From contig DXIW01000015.1 in NCBI GenBank assembly GCA_019112625.1, positions 1 to 39,882 on the forward strand: a stretch of DNA of 39,882 nt, in the 5' to 3' direction. The position numbers and the translations under genes are program-made. Shown piece by piece: positions 6,524 to 14,356 of the stretch (position 1 is its first letter; the number at the start of each line of letters is the position of its first letter). Origin of the DNA: Candidatus Acutalibacter stercorigallinarum (GTDB lineage: Bacteria; Bacillota; Clostridia; Oscillospirales; Acutalibacteraceae). The notes below the pieces were generated by a model. The model was given only the letters and a program-made list of their open reading frames with translations. It did not search any database and was not told the DNA's origin.

Positions 6524-7042
6524 TTATTCCTCCAGGGTGAAGCGCCAGGCGCAGGCGCAGGTATCGTCGGTGACATCGGGGCAGCAGCTGAGGCACCGGC
6601 AGCGGATGCGGTCGTCGATGGTGCGGGCAAAGCCGCTGTACTCCGCCTCCCCCGCGGGCTTGCAGGGGTGCAGAGGCATGCCCTTGTCCAGGCGGGCGGT
6701 CTGCACCCGGCAGTCCAGGTTGCGCAGGGTGAGGGTGTGTTCCCCTTCCGTAAACTCGTAGTGGCACAGGTTGGCCATAAAACGGAGGCTGAGGGCGGCC
6801 CTCAGGCCGGGGAGGCCGGGGCGGTCGGGCAAATTCAAAAACTTTTTGATGCGCCGGGCCTCGGTGACGGTGAAGCGCTGCCAGGCCTGGATGTCGTGGT
6901 ACATAGCCTCGTCCATGCCAAATTTGCGCTCGATGGACTGGAACCACACCCCGTCCATGGCCAGCCAGTTCCGGGAGTAGGCGGTGATGAGCTGAAGCAG
7001 CTGCTCCCGGCTCAGGTGTTCCAGGGCTTCCCCGGGCCTCAT
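6524..7042 (-). CDS. DUF6125-family cytosolic protein
   Basis: 172 residues. It resembles the DUF6125 family in its opening (LSREQLLQLITAYSRNWLAMDGVWFQ), the EARRIKKFLNLP helix, the LTLRNLDCRVQTAR segment and a cysteine-rich end (RCRCLSCCPD, CACAWRF). Such proteins often resemble the L-2-amino-thiazoline-4-carboxylic acid hydrolase-like and methanogen-marker families, but the function is unknown. Cysteines near the C-terminus (about 150-165) could bind metal. The ATG overlaps the GNAT stop (ATGA), so it is translationally coupled. It closes the transcription unit that starts at aroF. Confidence 0.75.
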   Translation of the reverse strand: MRPGEALEHLSREQLLQLITAYSRNWLAMDGVWFQSIERKFGMDEAMYHDIQAWQRFTVTEARRIKKFLNLPDRPGLPGLRAALSLRFMANLCHYEFTEGEHTLTLRNLDCRVQTARLDKGMPLHPCKPAGEAEYSGFARTIDDRIRCRCLSCCPDVTDDTCACAWRFTLEE

Positions 7043-7548
7043 ACGTGCTTCACCATGATGAAGTCGTCCATCACATACCCGTGGCCGATGTCGGCGGCGG
7101 CCTCCTCCACGGTCTGGTAGCCGTAGTGCTGGTAAACTTCCGCGGCGTGGGTGTTGTGGCGGTTTACGGTGAGGCGGATCTTGTGCAGGCCCTCTTTCTT
7201 CGTTTCCTCCTCCACCAGGGCGAAGAAGCGCTTTACCAGGCCGGTGCGGCGGGCCTGGGGCAGGATGTACACCTTGCTCAGGTACATTTCCTCGTTCCCC
7301 TGGTAGTGGGGGGCAAAGCCCACGAAGCCCGCGTACTCCCCGTCTACCTTGCCCAGGTAGTAGCGGTAGTTCTGGTTTTGGAGCTGGTCCTTCACCGCGT
7401 GGTCGGACTGGAATTTGTCGATCATGTAGTCCGTCTGGCCCGCCGGCAGGATGGGGTCGAAGGTCTCGTGCCAGACTTTTTCGGCGATGGCGCACAGGGT
7501 GTCGATCTGGCCCTGGGCGGTCACCTGTTCCAGTGTGATGTCATGCAC
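7039..7548 (-). CDS. GNAT-family N-acetyltransferase
   Basis: 169 residues from a GTG start with AAAGG about 11 nt upstream. GNAT motif A is seen as LSKVYILPQARRTGLVKRFF (a variant of the acetyl-CoA loop Q/RxxGxG/A), followed by KIRLTVNRHNTHAAEVYQHY and YGY, typical of motif B. It transfers an acetyl group from acetyl-CoA to an unknown amine. It follows pheA by only 33 nt and overlaps the DUF6125 gene, so it belongs to the aromatic operon transcript. This may be only positional, or a link to aromatic amines. Confidence 0.88.
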   Translation of the reverse strand: MHDITLEQVTAQGQIDTLCAIAEKVWHETFDPILPAGQTDYMIDKFQSDHAVKDQLQNQNYRYYLGKVDGEYAGFVGFAPHYQGNEEMYLSKVYILPQARRTGLVKRFFALVEEETKKEGLHKIRLTVNRHNTHAAEVYQHYGYQTVEEAAADIGHGYVMDDFIMVKHV

Positions 7549-7581
7549 AGCAGCGTCATCCTTTCTATCATCTACTATGGT

Positions 7582-8718
7582 TCAGCCCTCGCTGTAGTTG
7601 CCCAGGAAGGAAAACCGGGGCAGCTCGTCGTGGAGGGCGCAGATCAGGTCCAATGTGGCCTTGTCGTGGATGTTCCCGGTGAAATCCAGGTAGAAGTCGT
7701 ACTCGAAGGCCTTGCCGGGGATGGGCCGGGACTCGATTTTGGTGAGGTTGAGGCCGCACAGGGCAAAGCGCTCCAGCACGTGGTACAACGAGCCTGTGGT
7801 GTGGGGGATGGAGAAGCACAGGCTGATCTTCCCCGCGTCCTCGGGGAAGATGGGCTCTTTGGAGATGACCACAAAGCGGGTGGTGTTGTTCTTCTCGTTC
7901 TGGACCCCCTCCTGGAGGACGGTGAGGCCGTACTGCTCCGCCGCCACCCGGGAGCAGAGCACCCCCATACCCGCGGGGCGCTCCTGCGCCACGTGGCGGG
8001 CCGCCGCCGCGGTGTTGGACCACTCCACGGGCTTCAGGCCGTGCTCCGCCAGGAAGTGGCTGCACTGGGACAAAGCCTGGGGGTGGGAGGCCACGGCGGT
8101 GAGGGGCTCATCCGCGCTTGGGGCGGCCAGGCAGTGGGCCACCTTCACATCCACCGCCCCCACGATGAAGAACCGGTACTGGAGGATCAGATCGTAGACG
8201 GCGGCCACGGAGCCGGAGGCGGAGTTCTCCACCGGCACCACCCCGTAGGCCCCGGGGACCTGGTCCACCTGCTGGAACACCTGGGGAAATTCCGGCACGA
8301 AGGTGATGGGGGCGTCCCCGAACAGGGTGCGGGCGGCCTGGTGGGACCAGGCGCCCTCCACCCCCTGGCAGATGACAGCCGCCGGGGGCTTGGGCTGGCG
8401 GCTGGCGGTGCGCTCCAGGTCCCGGAGGGCACCGCCGCCCTGGAGCAGCTGGTGCTGCCGGGCCCGGCTCACCGCCATGATGGAGCCGTAGAGGGAGGCA
8501 GCCTCCTCCCCGTACTCCCCGGCCTCTTTCCGCACCCGGTCTAAAATGGCCTGCTCCCGCTGGGGGGCGAACACCGGGGCTCCGGCCTGGCGCTTTAGCG
8601 CCGCCACCCGCTGGGAGCAGTCCATCCGGGCCAGGAACAGGGGCAGCAGCTGCCTGTCGATGGCGTCAATCTCCTGCCGCACCTGGCCCAGCTTTTCCTG
8701 ATATTCTCTCTCGTCCAC
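7582..8718 (-). CDS. pheA: Bifunctional chorismate mutase / prephenate dehydratase (P-protein)
   Basis: 378 residues from a GTG start with AAAGGGGAG 6 nt upstream. Residues 1-85 form an AroQ-type chorismate mutase (LGQVRQEIDAIDRQLLPLF, then RVAALKRQ). A prephenate dehydratase domain follows, with CQGVEGAWSHQAA, VVPVENSASGSVAAVYDL and NNTTRFVVI (the catalytic TRF). A C-terminal ACT domain is marked by TTGSLYHVLERF and ESRPIPG; ESRP is the Phe-binding motif, whereas the usual GALV is here GSLY. It turns chorismate into phenylpyruvate and is probably feedback-inhibited by Phe. It is the last biosynthetic gene of the attenuated operon, 17 nt after aroC. Confidence 0.95.
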   Translation of the reverse strand: MDEREYQEKLGQVRQEIDAIDRQLLPLFLARMDCSQRVAALKRQAGAPVFAPQREQAILDRVRKEAGEYGEEAASLYGSIMAVSRARQHQLLQGGGALRDLERTASRQPKPPAAVICQGVEGAWSHQAARTLFGDAPITFVPEFPQVFQQVDQVPGAYGVVPVENSASGSVAAVYDLILQYRFFIVGAVDVKVAHCLAAPSADEPLTAVASHPQALSQCSHFLAEHGLKPVEWSNTAAAARHVAQERPAGMGVLCSRVAAEQYGLTVLQEGVQNEKNNTTRFVVISKEPIFPEDAGKISLCFSIPHTTGSLYHVLERFALCGLNLTKIESRPIPGKAFEYDFYLDFTGNIHDKATLDLICALHDELPRFSFLGNYSEG

Positions 8719-8735
8719 GTTCCTCTCCCCTTTCC

Positions 8736-9827
8736 TTACAGCAGGCCGCTCTGGGCCAGCAGCTCCAGCACGGCGATACAGGCGGCGGCCTCTACCACGG
8801 GCACGGCCCGGGGCACGATACAGGGGTCGTGCCGGCCCTTGACCACCAGCTTCCCCTCCCCGCCGGTGCGCAGGTCCACGGTGTCCTGCTCTTTGCCGAT
8901 GGAGGAGGTGGGCTTGAACGCCGCCCGGAACACCAGGGGCATGCCGTTGGTGATGCCCCCTAAAATCCCCCCGGCGTTGTTGGTACGGGTCTTGACATGG
9001 CCGTTTTCGTCCCGGTACATGGGGTCGTTGTTCTGGCTGCCCCGGAGGGCGGAGACGCCGAAGCCGGCGCCAAATTCCAGGCCCTTGACCGCCGGGATGC
9101 CGAACACCAGGGAGGCGATGAGGTTCTCCGCCCCGTCGAACATGGGGTTCCCCGCCCCCACGGGCAGGCCGGTGACGGCACACTCCACCATGCCGCCTAC
9201 GCTGTCCGCCTCCAGGCGGGCGGCCTCCACCTTTTCGTACATCCGCTCCTTGGCGGCGGGGTCGATGACCGGGAAGTACTCCCGGGAGAGGCGCTCCAGC
9301 AGCTCCCGGCCCGGGTCCACCGGGTCGAAGGGGGTGTCCGGCACCCCGGCGATGGCGGCCACGTGGGCCCCCACGGCAATGCCCCGGCGGCGGAGCATCT
9401 GCCGGGCGATGGCCCCGGCGAACACCAGGGGTGCTGTCAAACGCCCGGAAAAGTGCCCGCCCCCCCGGATGTCGTTGTGGCCGCCGTATTTCACCCAGGC
9501 GGTGTAGTCGGCGTGGCCGGGCCGGGGCAGCACCCGCAGGTTCTCGTAGTCCCCGGAGCGCTGGCTGGTGTTCTCGATGATGGCGCACAGGGGCGCGCCG
9601 GTGGTGACCCCTTCCAGCAGGCCGCAGAGGACCTGGGGGGCGTCGGGCTCCTTGCGGGTGGTGGCGGTCTTGTCCTGGCCCGGGGCCCGGCGGGCCATCT
9701 GGAGCAGGATCTCCTCGAAATCGATGGCCTCCCCGGCGGGCAGACCGTCGAGATTGACCCCGATGGCCTTGGTGTGGCTGCCGCCGAAAATCGACATTTT
9801 GACGCACTGGCCCCAACTAGACGACAT
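8736..9827 (-). CDS. aroC: Chorismate synthase
   Basis: 363 residues from MSSSWGQCVKMSIFGGSHTK. The family signature normally reads G-E-S-H-G; here it is GGSHT, keeping His18 but with Gly in place of Glu. Other marks are RPGHADYTAW, RGGGHFSGRLTAPLVFAGA (flavin and phosphate contacts) and NNAGGILGGITNG near residue 290. It converts EPSP to chorismate using reduced FMN. The start overlaps the aroA end by 11 nt and has GGAGGG 7 nt upstream; an earlier in-frame start (9851) is less likely. Confidence 0.95.
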   Translation of the reverse strand: MSSSWGQCVKMSIFGGSHTKAIGVNLDGLPAGEAIDFEEILLQMARRAPGQDKTATTRKEPDAPQVLCGLLEGVTTGAPLCAIIENTSQRSGDYENLRVLPRPGHADYTAWVKYGGHNDIRGGGHFSGRLTAPLVFAGAIARQMLRRRGIAVGAHVAAIAGVPDTPFDPVDPGRELLERLSREYFPVIDPAAKERMYEKVEAARLEADSVGGMVECAVTGLPVGAGNPMFDGAENLIASLVFGIPAVKGLEFGAGFGVSALRGSQNNDPMYRDENGHVKTRTNNAGGILGGITNGMPLVFRAAFKPTSSIGKEQDTVDLRTGGEGKLVVKGRHDPCIVPRAVPVVEAAACIAVLELLAQSGLL

Positions 9828-11121
9828 GGGCTTTCCCTCCCAAACTCTCAAAATCGGTAAAAAACTTCGGATAGGACTTGCGGATGCTCCAGGCGTCGGT
9901 GACGGTGACCGGCCTCCGGCTGCCCAGGGCAGCGGCGGCCAGGGCCATCACCACCCGGTGGTCATTGACCCCCTGGGCCAGGCCCCCGGAAAGGGTTTCT
10001 ACCCCCTGGATGACAAGGCCGTCCGCGGTGGCCTGCACCTTCCCGCCCAGGGCGGTGAGGGCCTGTTCCATGGCGGCCAGGCGGTCGCTCTCTTTCAGGC
10101 GCAGGCGCTGGGCGTTGTAAATGCGGGTCTCCCCCCGGCTGAGGGCGGCGCAGACGGAGAGGGCCGGCACCATGTCGGGGATCTGGGCGGCGTCGATGGC
10201 CTGGCCCCGCAGGCCGTGGAAGGGCTCCCCGGCATGGGGGTTGCGGGCCAGGAGGCGGTCCCCCTGCCAGCGGATGGACAGGCCGAAGTTCTGGAAGAGC
10301 TCCACACAGGCTTTGTCCCCCTGGCGGGACTGGGGCGAGAGGCCGGAGAGCTCCACCATCTCCCCGCCGGGGGCCAGGGCGGCCATGGCCAGGAAGAAGG
10401 CGGCCTGGGACCAGTCCCCCTCCACCGGGGCGTTCTGGGGGCGGTAGGACTGGTGCCCCGGCACGTGCCAGCCCCGCTCTGTGGGGAGGGCGGTGACGCC
10501 GAATTGGGCCATGGCCTGGAGGGTGAGGTTTACATAACCTTCCGACTCCAGGGGGGTGGTGAGGAGGATGTCGCTGTCCCCGGGGAGCAGGGGCAGGGCC
10601 AGCAGCAGCCCGGTGATAAACTGGGAGCTGATATTCCCCGGCACCTGGTACCCGCCGGGGGTGAGCTGCCCGGCGATGGTGAGGGGCAGGGATTCATCCC
10701 CCGGGTCCCGGTAGGACACGCCGTGACCGGGGAGCAGGTCCCGGTACACGTCCAAGGGGCGCTGGGGCAGGCGGCCGCTGCCGGTGAAGGTCCACGTCCC
10801 GCCCAGGGCGGCAGCGATGGGGATGAGAAACCGCAGGGTGGAGCCGGACTCCCCGCAGTCGATGGCGCCGCCGGGGGCGGAGCCGATGTTCTGCCCCTCC
10901 ACCAGCAGGGCGCCGGCGGCCTCGTCCAATACCGCACGGCCCCCCAGGGCCTGGATGGCCCGGGCGGTGGCGGCGATGTCCTGGCTGCCCGCCATGTGGG
11001 AGAGGAGGCACCGCCCCCGGGAGAGGGCGGCGCAGAGCATGGCCCGGTGGGCCACGCTCTTGCTGGGGGGCAGGAGCACTTGTCCCCCCTGGAATGTGTT
11101 TTGGTAGGTCACTTCCGCCAT
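9817..11121 (-). CDS. aroA: EPSP synthase (3-phosphoshikimate 1-carboxyvinyltransferase)
   Basis: 434 residues. Diagnostic segments are LLPPSKSVAHRAML (residues 16-29), DCGESGSTLRFLIPIAAA (about 86-103), RLRLKESDRLAAM (about 335) and NDHRVVMALA (about 380). It joins shikimate-3-phosphate and phosphoenolpyruvate. The ATG has GAGGTGA a few nt upstream and follows the aroB stop by 9 nt. The phosphoenolpyruvate-site glycine-rich loop is present. Length is normal for the family. Confidence 0.96.
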   Translation of the reverse strand: MAEVTYQNTFQGGQVLLPPSKSVAHRAMLCAALSRGRCLLSHMAGSQDIAATARAIQALGGRAVLDEAAGALLVEGQNIGSAPGGAIDCGESGSTLRFLIPIAAALGGTWTFTGSGRLPQRPLDVYRDLLPGHGVSYRDPGDESLPLTIAGQLTPGGYQVPGNISSQFITGLLLALPLLPGDSDILLTTPLESEGYVNLTLQAMAQFGVTALPTERGWHVPGHQSYRPQNAPVEGDWSQAAFFLAMAALAPGGEMVELSGLSPQSRQGDKACVELFQNFGLSIRWQGDRLLARNPHAGEPFHGLRGQAIDAAQIPDMVPALSVCAALSRGETRIYNAQRLRLKESDRLAAMEQALTALGGKVQATADGLVIQGVETLSGGLAQGVNDHRVVMALAAAALGSRRPVTVTDAWSIRKSYPKFFTDFESLGGKAHVV

Positions 11122-11130
11122 GGTATCACC

Positions 11131-12174
11131 TCACAGGGCAGAGAGCAGCTCTTCCCGCCGGATGGGGTAGATGACGCTTTCGCCCATGTCTTTGAGCAGG
11201 ATGAGGCGCAGGGTGTCGCCGTCGCTTTTCTTGTCCAGGGCGGTGGCGGCCACCACCTCCTCCTTGGAGAAGCGGTCCCGGGTGGGCAGGCCGTACTGCT
11301 CCAGCACCGCTTTCACCCGCTGGGCGGTGCCGGGTTTGGTGACCCCCAGGCGCTCCCCGGCGGCGCAGGCCATGACCATGCCGATGCCCACCGCCTCCCC
11401 GTGGGACAGGTCCCGGAAGTGGTGGAGCTTCTCCAGGGCGTGGCCGAAGGTGTGGCCGAAGTTCAGGATCATCCGGCGGCCGGTGTCCCTGGCGTCCTCC
11501 TCCACCAGCTCCTTTTTGCAGGCCACGCACCGGGCCAGCACCGCTTCCAGGTCGTCCAGGGCCCGGCCCTCCTCCAGGGCCTCGAAGAGCTCCCGGCTCT
11601 GGATGCAGCCGTACTTGACGACCTCCCCCAGGCCGTCCCGGAAGTAGTGGGGGGACAGGGTCTTGAGGGTGTCCGGGTCCTCGATGACCGCCAGGGGCTG
11701 GTGGAAGGCCCCCACCAGGTTTTTGCCGAAGGGCAGGTCCACGCCGGTCTTGCCCCCCACGCTGGCGTCCACCTGGGAGAGGAGGGTGGTGGGCACCTGG
11801 GCAAAGGGGATGCCCCGCAGGTAAGTGGCGGCGGCAAAGCCCCCCATGTCCCCGCAGACGCCGCCCCCCAGGGTGACGATGAAGTCGCTGCGGGTGAAGT
11901 CATTTTGGGCCAGGGCCTCGTACATCTGGCACACGGTGGCGATCTGTTTCGACTCCTCCCCCGCGGGGAACACAAAGCGGCTCACCCGGTAGCCGGCCCG
12001 CTCCAGGCTGGCCGCCGCCCGGTCCCCGTAGAGAGGGGCCACGTTGGTCTCGCTGATGAGCATGGCCCTGCAGCCGGGCTTTTTCACCTGGGCCAGGATG
12101 GTCCCCACCTGGTCCAGGGCCCCCCGCTGGATAGTGACGCTGTAGGGCTGGGCTGTGCGCACATCGATCTTCAT
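11131..12174 (-). CDS. aroB: 3-dehydroquinate synthase
   Basis: 347 residues from MKIDVRTAQPY. NAD-binding segment GGGVCGDMGGFAAATYLRG, then VPTTLLSQVDASVGGKTGVD, and zinc ligands in GLGEVVKYG, NFGHTFGHALE and SHGEAVGIGM. It cyclises DAHP to 3-dehydroquinate. The ribosome site GAAAGGG lies 7-8 nt before the ATG. The gene sits between tyrA and aroA in the operon. The next pathway enzyme, dehydroquinate dehydratase, is not encoded in this window. Confidence 0.96.
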   Translation of the reverse strand: MKIDVRTAQPYSVTIQRGALDQVGTILAQVKKPGCRAMLISETNVAPLYGDRAAASLERAGYRVSRFVFPAGEESKQIATVCQMYEALAQNDFTRSDFIVTLGGGVCGDMGGFAAATYLRGIPFAQVPTTLLSQVDASVGGKTGVDLPFGKNLVGAFHQPLAVIEDPDTLKTLSPHYFRDGLGEVVKYGCIQSRELFEALEEGRALDDLEAVLARCVACKKELVEEDARDTGRRMILNFGHTFGHALEKLHHFRDLSHGEAVGIGMVMACAAGERLGVTKPGTAQRVKAVLEQYGLPTRDRFSKEEVVAATALDKKSDGDTLRLILLKDMGESVIYPIRREELLSAL

Positions 12175-12200
12175 AGCTGTTCCCTTTCCTTTCCGGGGGG

Positions 12201-13058
12201 TTACCCCTCGCTCCGTTTGATTTCGGCCGCCCTGCGCAGCAGGTCCTGGAGGGCCGCCTCGTCCCCCTGGGCCACGGCGTCTCGCAGGGTTTGCAGGTTG
12301 CGCTGGAGCTCGTCCAGCTCCTCCAACAGGTCCTCCCGGTTGTCCAGGAAGAGGCGGCTCCACAGCACGTGGTTGATGTTGGCCACCCGGGACACGTCCC
12401 GGTAGCTGCCGGCGGAAAAGCCCTTGTGCAGCCTGCACCGGGGGCTCATTACATAGGCGCAGGCCAGGGCGTGGGGCACTTGTGAGGTATAGGCGATGAC
12501 CTGGTCGTGCTCTTCCGGGGTGGTGTACACCACCCGGCCGAAGCCCATGGCCTTGGCCAGAGCGGCCACGGTCTCCACCGCCCAGGCAGGGGCTTCCCCG
12601 GGGGCGATGAGGTAGGAGGCCCCCACGAAGATGCTGGGGTCGCTGGCGGAAAAGCCAGAGAGCTCCTTGCCCGCCATGGGGTGGCCGGGGACAAAGGCGT
12701 ACCGACCCTGCCCCCGGAGCTCCCCCACCCCCTGGCAGATGAGCTTCTTCACGCCGCAGGCGTCGGTGAGGATGCAGCCCTCTTTCAGCTTCGGGCCCCA
12801 CTGCCTCACAAAGTCCAGGGCGGCCTCGGGGTAGACGCACAGGTAAATGAGGTCGGCGTCCTTCAGGTCCTCGGGGCCGGCCTTGCCGCGGATGGCCCCG
12901 CAGGAGCAGGCGTCCAGCAGGGAGTCGTCGTCGATGTCCATGCCCAGGACCTGGTGGGGGGTGTTCTGGGTGAGGGCCTTGGCCAGGGAGCCGCCGATGA
13001 GCCCCAGCCCCACGATGACGATCTTTTTGGGCTCCCCGGCCCTCCAGGGGGCGCTCAC
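12201..13058 (-). CDS. tyrA: Prephenate dehydrogenase
   Basis: 285 residues from GTG, which overlaps the aroF stop (GTGA). The Rossmann motif is KIVIVGLGLIGGSLAKAL (residues 12-29); LTDACGVKKLI and FVPGHPMAGKELSG hold the conserved His of the active site, and AYTSQVPHALA is the substrate-side helix. No C-terminal ACT domain is present at this length, so Tyr feedback would not be through ACT. It oxidises prephenate to 4-hydroxyphenylpyruvate with NAD(P). Confidence 0.94.
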   Translation of the reverse strand: MSAPWRAGEPKKIVIVGLGLIGGSLAKALTQNTPHQVLGMDIDDDSLLDACSCGAIRGKAGPEDLKDADLIYLCVYPEAALDFVRQWGPKLKEGCILTDACGVKKLICQGVGELRGQGRYAFVPGHPMAGKELSGFSASDPSIFVGASYLIAPGEAPAWAVETVAALAKAMGFGRVVYTTPEEHDQVIAYTSQVPHALACAYVMSPRCRLHKGFSAGSYRDVSRVANINHVLWSRLFLDNREDLLEELDELQRNLQTLRDAVAQGDEAALQDLLRRAAEIKRSEG

Positions 13059-14068
13059 AGGGTGCTCACCAGGTCGGAGACGGCCCCCACCTTTTTGGCC
13101 AGCCTGTCAAACTGGGCGGGGGTGATGGACTGGGCCCCGTCGCACAGGGCGTGGCTGGGGTCGTTGTGCACCTCGATGATGAGGCCGTCGGCCCCCACGG
13201 CGGCGGCGGCCATGGCCAGGGGCTCTACCAGCCAGCTGAGGCCCGAGGCGTGGCTGGGGTCCACGATCACCGGCAGGTGGGACAGCCGCTTGATGACGGG
13301 CACGGCGGAGATGTCCAGGGTGTTGCGGGTGATGGTCTCGTAGGTGCGGATGCCCCGCTCGCAGAGGATGACCTGCTCGTTGCCCTCGGCCATGATGTAC
13401 TCAGCGCTCATCAGGAGCTCCTCGATGGTGTTGGCCAGGCCCCGCTTTAAGAGGATGGGCTTGTGGAGGCGGCCCAGCTGCATTAACAGCTCGAAGTTCT
13501 GCATGTTCCGGGCGCCCACCTGGATGATGTCCACGTCGTCGAACAGGGGCAGGTGCTCGATGCTCATGATCTCGGTGACGATGGGCAGGCCGGTCTTTTG
13601 CTTGGCCTCGCTGAGGAGCTCCAGGCCCTCGGCCTTCATGCCCTGGAAGGCGTAGGGGGAGGTGCGGGGCTTGAAGGCCCCGCCCCGGAGGAATTGGGCC
13701 CCGGACTCCTTGACCTTTTCGGCCACATAGCAGATCTGCTCCTCGCTCTCCACCGAGCAGGGGCCGGCGATGAGGGCCAGGCCTCCCCCGCCGATCTTCT
13801 GGCCGCCGGGCAGGGTGATGACCGTGTCGTCGGGGTGGAATTTGCGGTTTGCCTTTTTATAGGGCTCCTGCACCCGCTTGACGCTCTCCACAAAGTCCTG
13901 GGCCTGGATGTACTCCGCGTCGATGGCGGTGGTGTCGCCGATGAGGCCCAGCACGGTGCTCTGGGTGCCCACCCAGGTGTTCACCTGGACATCGTAGTTA
14001 TGGGTGAGCTTTTGGACGAAGGAGTCGATGACCTCCTGTTTTTGGTTGGGTTTCAGTACGATGATCAT
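13055..14068 (-). CDS. aroF: DAHP synthase, type I-beta with N-terminal regulatory domain
   Basis: 337 residues. Residues 1-70 form the ferredoxin-like regulatory (DAHP_synth_FL) domain seen in Thermotoga-type enzymes. The catalytic barrel then shows LIAGPCSVESEEQI, FLRGGAFKPRTSPYAFQG, LLKRGLANTIEELL, CERGIRTYE and VIVDPSHASG. It condenses phosphoenolpyruvate and erythrose-4-phosphate, the committing step, and the regulatory domain in this class mediates Tyr/Phe inhibition. The ATG has GAAAGGAAG about 8 nt upstream. It is the first structural gene behind the leader attenuator at 14091-14287, so flux is probably controlled twice. Confidence 0.96.
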   Translation of the reverse strand: MIIVLKPNQKQEVIDSFVQKLTHNYDVQVNTWVGTQSTVLGLIGDTTAIDAEYIQAQDFVESVKRVQEPYKKANRKFHPDDTVITLPGGQKIGGGGLALIAGPCSVESEEQICYVAEKVKESGAQFLRGGAFKPRTSPYAFQGMKAEGLELLSEAKQKTGLPIVTEIMSIEHLPLFDDVDIIQVGARNMQNFELLMQLGRLHKPILLKRGLANTIEELLMSAEYIMAEGNEQVILCERGIRTYETITRNTLDISAVPVIKRLSHLPVIVDPSHASGLSWLVEPLAMAAAAVGADGLIIEVHNDPSHALCDGAQSITPAQFDRLAKKVGAVSDLVSTL

Positions 14069-14090
14069 AGCCGCAGCTTCCTTTCCGATA

Positions 14091-14125
14091 ACAATAAAAA
14101 TAGCGGGGCCAGGTTTGGCTCCGCT
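14091..14125 (-). terminator. Leader (attenuator) terminator upstream of aroF
   Basis: On the minus strand AGCGGAGCCA (14125-14116) pairs with TGGCCCCGCT (14111-14102), 10 positions with one A-C mismatch, loop AACC, followed directly by ATTTTTATTGTTAT. It lies after the leader ORF and ends just before the aroF ribosome site, so it must be bypassed for aroF expression. Confidence 0.8.
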
Positions 14126-14152
14126 GAATGACTGTAACTCTCCATTCCGGCC

Positions 14153-14287
14153 CTAGACAGCCTGGGCATAAACGCCCAAAGCGCCAGGGACCGCGCAGCC
14201 GCGCCTATGTTTCCACGGGAAATAAGCCCGCGCGGTAAATCGCAGGCTGAAGGAACGGCTAAATCGCTTGTCGATGGGGTGCTTCAT
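14153..14287 (-). CDS. Putative aromatic amino acid leader peptide (attenuator ORF)
   Basis: A 44-codon ORF starts at ATG 14287 with AAAGGAG 8 nt upstream and stops at TAG 14155-14153. The product begins MKHPIDKRFSRSF and has Phe at 9, 13, 17 and 23, Tyr at 22 and 40, and Trp at 25, with the cluster AYFPW at 21-25. It is basic and not like any enzyme. A consensus promoter lies 41 nt upstream and an intrinsic terminator 28 nt downstream. Stem CCGCGC (14235-14230) with GCGCGG (14204-14199) encloses the Tyr-Phe-Pro-Trp codons. I infer that ribosome stalling at these codons selects between terminator and antiterminator. Confidence 0.75.
   Translation of the reverse strand: MKHPIDKRFSRSFSLRFTARAYFPWKHRRGCAVPGALGVYAQAV
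14193..14235 (-). promoter_or_regulatory. Candidate attenuator segments 1 and 2 (alternative RNA pairing)
   Basis: Segment 1 CCGCGC (14235-14230) can pair with GCGCGG (14204-14199). The overlapping segment 2, GGCTGCGC (14200-14193), can instead pair with GCGGAGCC in the terminator 5' arm, 7 of 8 bases. The two pairings share bases 14199-14200, so they exclude each other, as in classical attenuators. Found by eye, not by folding software. Confidence 0.55.
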
Positions 14288-14327
14288 AAGGCGTTCTCCT
14301 TTGCTGGGAACGGAATGTCCGATTTTT

Positions 14328-14356
14328 AGTTTACGACAGCCCCGGCGGTTTGTCAA
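14328..14356 (-). promoter_or_regulatory. Sigma-A promoter of the aroF operon
   Basis: Minus strand -35 TTGACA (14356-14351), 17-nt spacer, -10 TAAACT (14333-14328). The -35 overlaps the aroK stop codon (TGA within TTGACA). Transcription would begin near 14321, giving a leader RNA of about 250 nt before aroF. Confidence 0.85.

Noticed and set aside
7582-9816. Apparent aroC-pheA fusion in one frame
   Set aside because: The N-terminal half is a shadow frame; real AroC is in another frame with its own start and stop. pheA has its own GTG and ribosome site.
9568-12405. A 945-codon open frame on the plus strand, antisense to aroB-aroA-aroC
   Set aside because: It is the shadow of GC-rich minus-strand genes: biased in Gly/Ala/Val/Gln/His, no domain pattern, no ribosome site, while the opposite strand has clear aro enzymes.
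14069-14352. T-box riboswitch upstream of aroF
   Set aside because: I saw no T-box sequence (UGGNACCGCG-like) or specifier-loop arrangement. The leader ORF and competing hairpins explain the region better.
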